NCBI GenBank assembly: GCA_016748015.1
Contig: JAAOMT010000495.1
Location: 1 to 64,000 of the forward strand
DNA: 64,000 bases
DNA from: Geosiphon pyriformis
Lineage: Eukaryota > Glomeromycota > Glomeromycetes > Archaeosporales > Geosiphonaceae
Direction: 5' to 3'
The position numbers and the translations under genes are program-made. Shown piece after piece: positions 62,056 through 64,000 of this stretch. The notes below the pieces were generated by a model. It saw only the letters and a list, made by a program, of their open reading frames with translations, was not told where the DNA came from and made no database searches. Within the stretch, counting starts at the first letter, position 1. Every line of letters starts with the position of its first letter.

Positions 62056-62898
62056 TTGATAGGAGTTTTTTGTAAGTCTTTGTCCACGGTATTTTATTTG
62101 AAATTTTTCTTGTCTAAAAATCAGTTCACCAAATTCAGTGACCAGCAAATGAACGAGAAAAAGATTTTCACAAGTCAATTTATTCCCAATGTAAATAATG
62201 CCTTTGTTCACGAACTTACTTATAAGACCTTCTTAATATCCCAGAAGGAGATTTTAATAAAGTTAAAGCAACTTTTTGGCAAGGATTTGGCACCCAATTT
62301 TCACTTTTAAAGTCATAGCATTGATGCTGATATAAAATTATTAACTTGCACTTGTTGTTTTCTTGGTTTAACTTTGCACTGTAAATACTTTTAGTAAATT
62401 TTTTTGGCTCCATTATATGCTTTTATTAGCCGCATTAACCACAATGAGAACATTCAAATATGCAAAAATTGGGAGTTTTTACATTCGGCCAATATCGTAC
62501 TGGAAATTGGGCTTTTGCATACTATATCAATACTCTAATTGGACGAAAAAAACTAATGATTTACAGGATTACGCAACGTTTTGACAGGATAGTGCAGTGG
62601 CAACCATGGATAATTAATAGAAAATATAAGCATCATGCATTAGAATAATTCATCGTTAGCTCAAATATCATCAATTTCTGCTATAATGAAGAGAAAATGA
62701 AAGAGAATTGTGTATGTTAAATTTTATACATAATGTTAGATGGTTTTACAGTAAAAAAAAATATATTTTTATCATTTCCGACTTTTTTATAGACCTGTTC
62801 GCTAAATTCTAATCCTAATTATTCAATTAAACATTCTGAGTATTCTAACATACACAATGGTCCATATTATGGACTAATGATGGGGCAATTGCAAATAA
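62056..62898 (+). pseudogene. L13: broken class 3 lipase-like gene with a serine at the elbow
   Basis: Readable parts are: about 62180-62325, NVNNAFVHELTYKTFLIS then the elbow at 62308-62328 as F-stop-S-H-S-I-D-A (the Gly positions changed to Ser and Asp by G-to-A changes; the central Ser codon AGC is at 62317-62319). Next exon near 62425-62640 has LLAALTT, VFTFGQYRTGN, ITQRFDRIVQ with the Asp and HHALE, with a frameshift near 62430. The last exon (about 62815-62898) has HNGPYYG with the catalytic His and a one-base slip before the final Cys. The intron donor after the elbow is mutated from GT to AT. The ancestral gene had a full Ser-Asp-His triad. Vestiges of a 5' exon upstream are not clear. 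Confidence 0.7.
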
Positions 62899-64000
62899 TT
62901 TTTAGCATCCCTAAAAGTTAAAACTGGTCTAATAATATTATTATTACATGTTAAAATAACAAGGTAAAAAATAGCAGAGAGAGTAATAATAAAATTAAAT
63001 AAGAAATAAAGAAAGCAAATTGAATATTTTAATTAAGGGAATAAATTTTGGGATATCAAAAAAAAATAAAAGCATAGGTTATAAATGTCACATAATATAA
63101 TTTTATTATTTTAACGGCAAATCTTAAAATTTAATATTAATTTTGTTTTATTCAAAATCATTTCTCAAATAAAAATTATAGAAATATTTCTCAAGTTAAT
63201 TTTAATAATACAATTTTCAAAGAAAAAAAGATTAATTATTTTGTTTATAAGACTAAAAAAAAAAGAAAATGTTTCGGAGTTTAATATCATCAATTTGTGA
63301 AATATAAATTATTAAAGAATAAATTTGATTACTAAACAATTGAATTATTAAGATTAAGTCTAATTTATTGTGTTTAAAAAATACTCTTAGAGGTGAATTT
63401 GAATTATGTGTAAAATAAGAAAACTTTGTAAATTCATTCTAATAAATTTATGAGTTTTTCACTTTTAAAATTTATATAAACATCTAAAATATATCTATTA
63501 AAGGAGTTAAATTTATTTGCTCTTTCTTCGAATTCCTCCAATTCAAGTGAACTGAAATTGACACCCATCTCTTCTGCTTTTCGCGCAAAAATAAAACCAT
63601 CAGAAAATATAAATTTAAACGATAATTGAATGCTATAGAATTCACAAAAATCTATTATCTGTAACTTTCAAATTACTTTCTTTAAAGGTAATTTTCTTGA
63701 TTAGAATATTTTTTCGTGTAAATAATGAATATTAATATAAAACTGGAGTAAAAATTCAATTATTTTAATTTTCCTGCTTTCGAATCTTTTTCCCTCAATT
63801 TATGGGCGCTTTTAAAAAATTGTTTTTTACCTCTTTTTCTGCAATTTTAGATTTTCTATTCATTGAGAAATACCATTTTTCATATTTTTTTTCTAATAAC
63901 AGAATTGCAACTATAAAACTGATGGAAGTGGGAAATCAGCTCACTATAGCCCATATTTTCAGAATTTGCGTCTACACCTTCCTTTTAAACGATCAAACAT
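62899..64000. other. Right flank, no gene seen
   Basis: AT-rich sequence with no recognisable coding region up to the window edge. A somewhat GC-richer stretch at about 63515-63600 could be the edge of a gene continuing beyond, but nothing in it is identifiable. Confidence 0.4.

Overview
ORGANISM. The window looks like nuclear DNA of a very AT-rich fungus. Evidence is spliceosomal GT-AG introns of about 40-400 bases, long AT-only deserts, a eukaryotic tRNA-Gly gene with internal A and B boxes, secreted class 3 lipase-like proteins, and a Crinkler-type nuclease-kinase gene. That mix fits an arbuscular mycorrhizal fungus (Glomeromycotina, Rhizophagus/Diversispora-like). This is inference from style and gene content; I cannot name a species.

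LAYOUT. (a) 0.7-4.2 kb: two + strand class 3 lipase-like loci, L1 (broken) and L2 (intact). (b) 6.5-12.9 kb: a 6.4-kb segment bounded by 35-base inverted repeats (32/35 match). It carries, all on +, a putative secreted protein, a Crinkler-type PD-(D/E)xK nuclease plus kinase gene, a broken DDE-transposase-like gene, a broken HAD-like hydrolase and a 30-residue membrane ORF. (c) 13-14.5 kb: tRNA-Gly(GCC) and a small secreted, dibasic-processed peptide precursor. (d) 17.6-19.3 kb: L3 on -. (e) 19.3-32.4 kb: a gene-free desert holding a heavily decayed Ty3/gypsy element on - with a 435-bp Tc1-like remnant between its protease and integrase remnants. (f) 32.4-37 kb: L4 and a guanylate-binding-protein-like GTPase with a C-terminal beta-prism (MABP-like) triple repeat. 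(g) 39.7-44.8 kb: L5 and L6 on -. (h) 45.4-45.8 kb: a second Tc1-like fragment. (i) 46.6-62.9 kb: L7 (one frameshift), L8 (relic), L9, L10, L11 (intact), L12 and L13 (relics), all on +.

MAIN MESSAGE. The window is a dispersed tandem array of 13 class 3 lipase-like loci. Eight have open reading frames once introns are removed (L2-L6, L9-L11). They share a fold signature: FRG or similar loop, GHxxGG elbow, GxPRxGN, HxxxEYWI, and a C-terminal HxGPYFG. They also share intron positions. In every intact copy, and in L7, the nucleophile serine of GHSxGG is Gly (Ala in L9), while the Asp and usually the His of the triad remain. Only two relics, L1 and L13, still show a serine there. So the locus looks like a family of secreted or membrane-anchored lipase-fold pseudoenzymes that lost catalysis and kept diversifying, especially in exon 1. 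Possible roles are lipid binding, carrier, or effector (inference). Splice models are mine, based on frame, GT-AG sites and agreement between paralogues.
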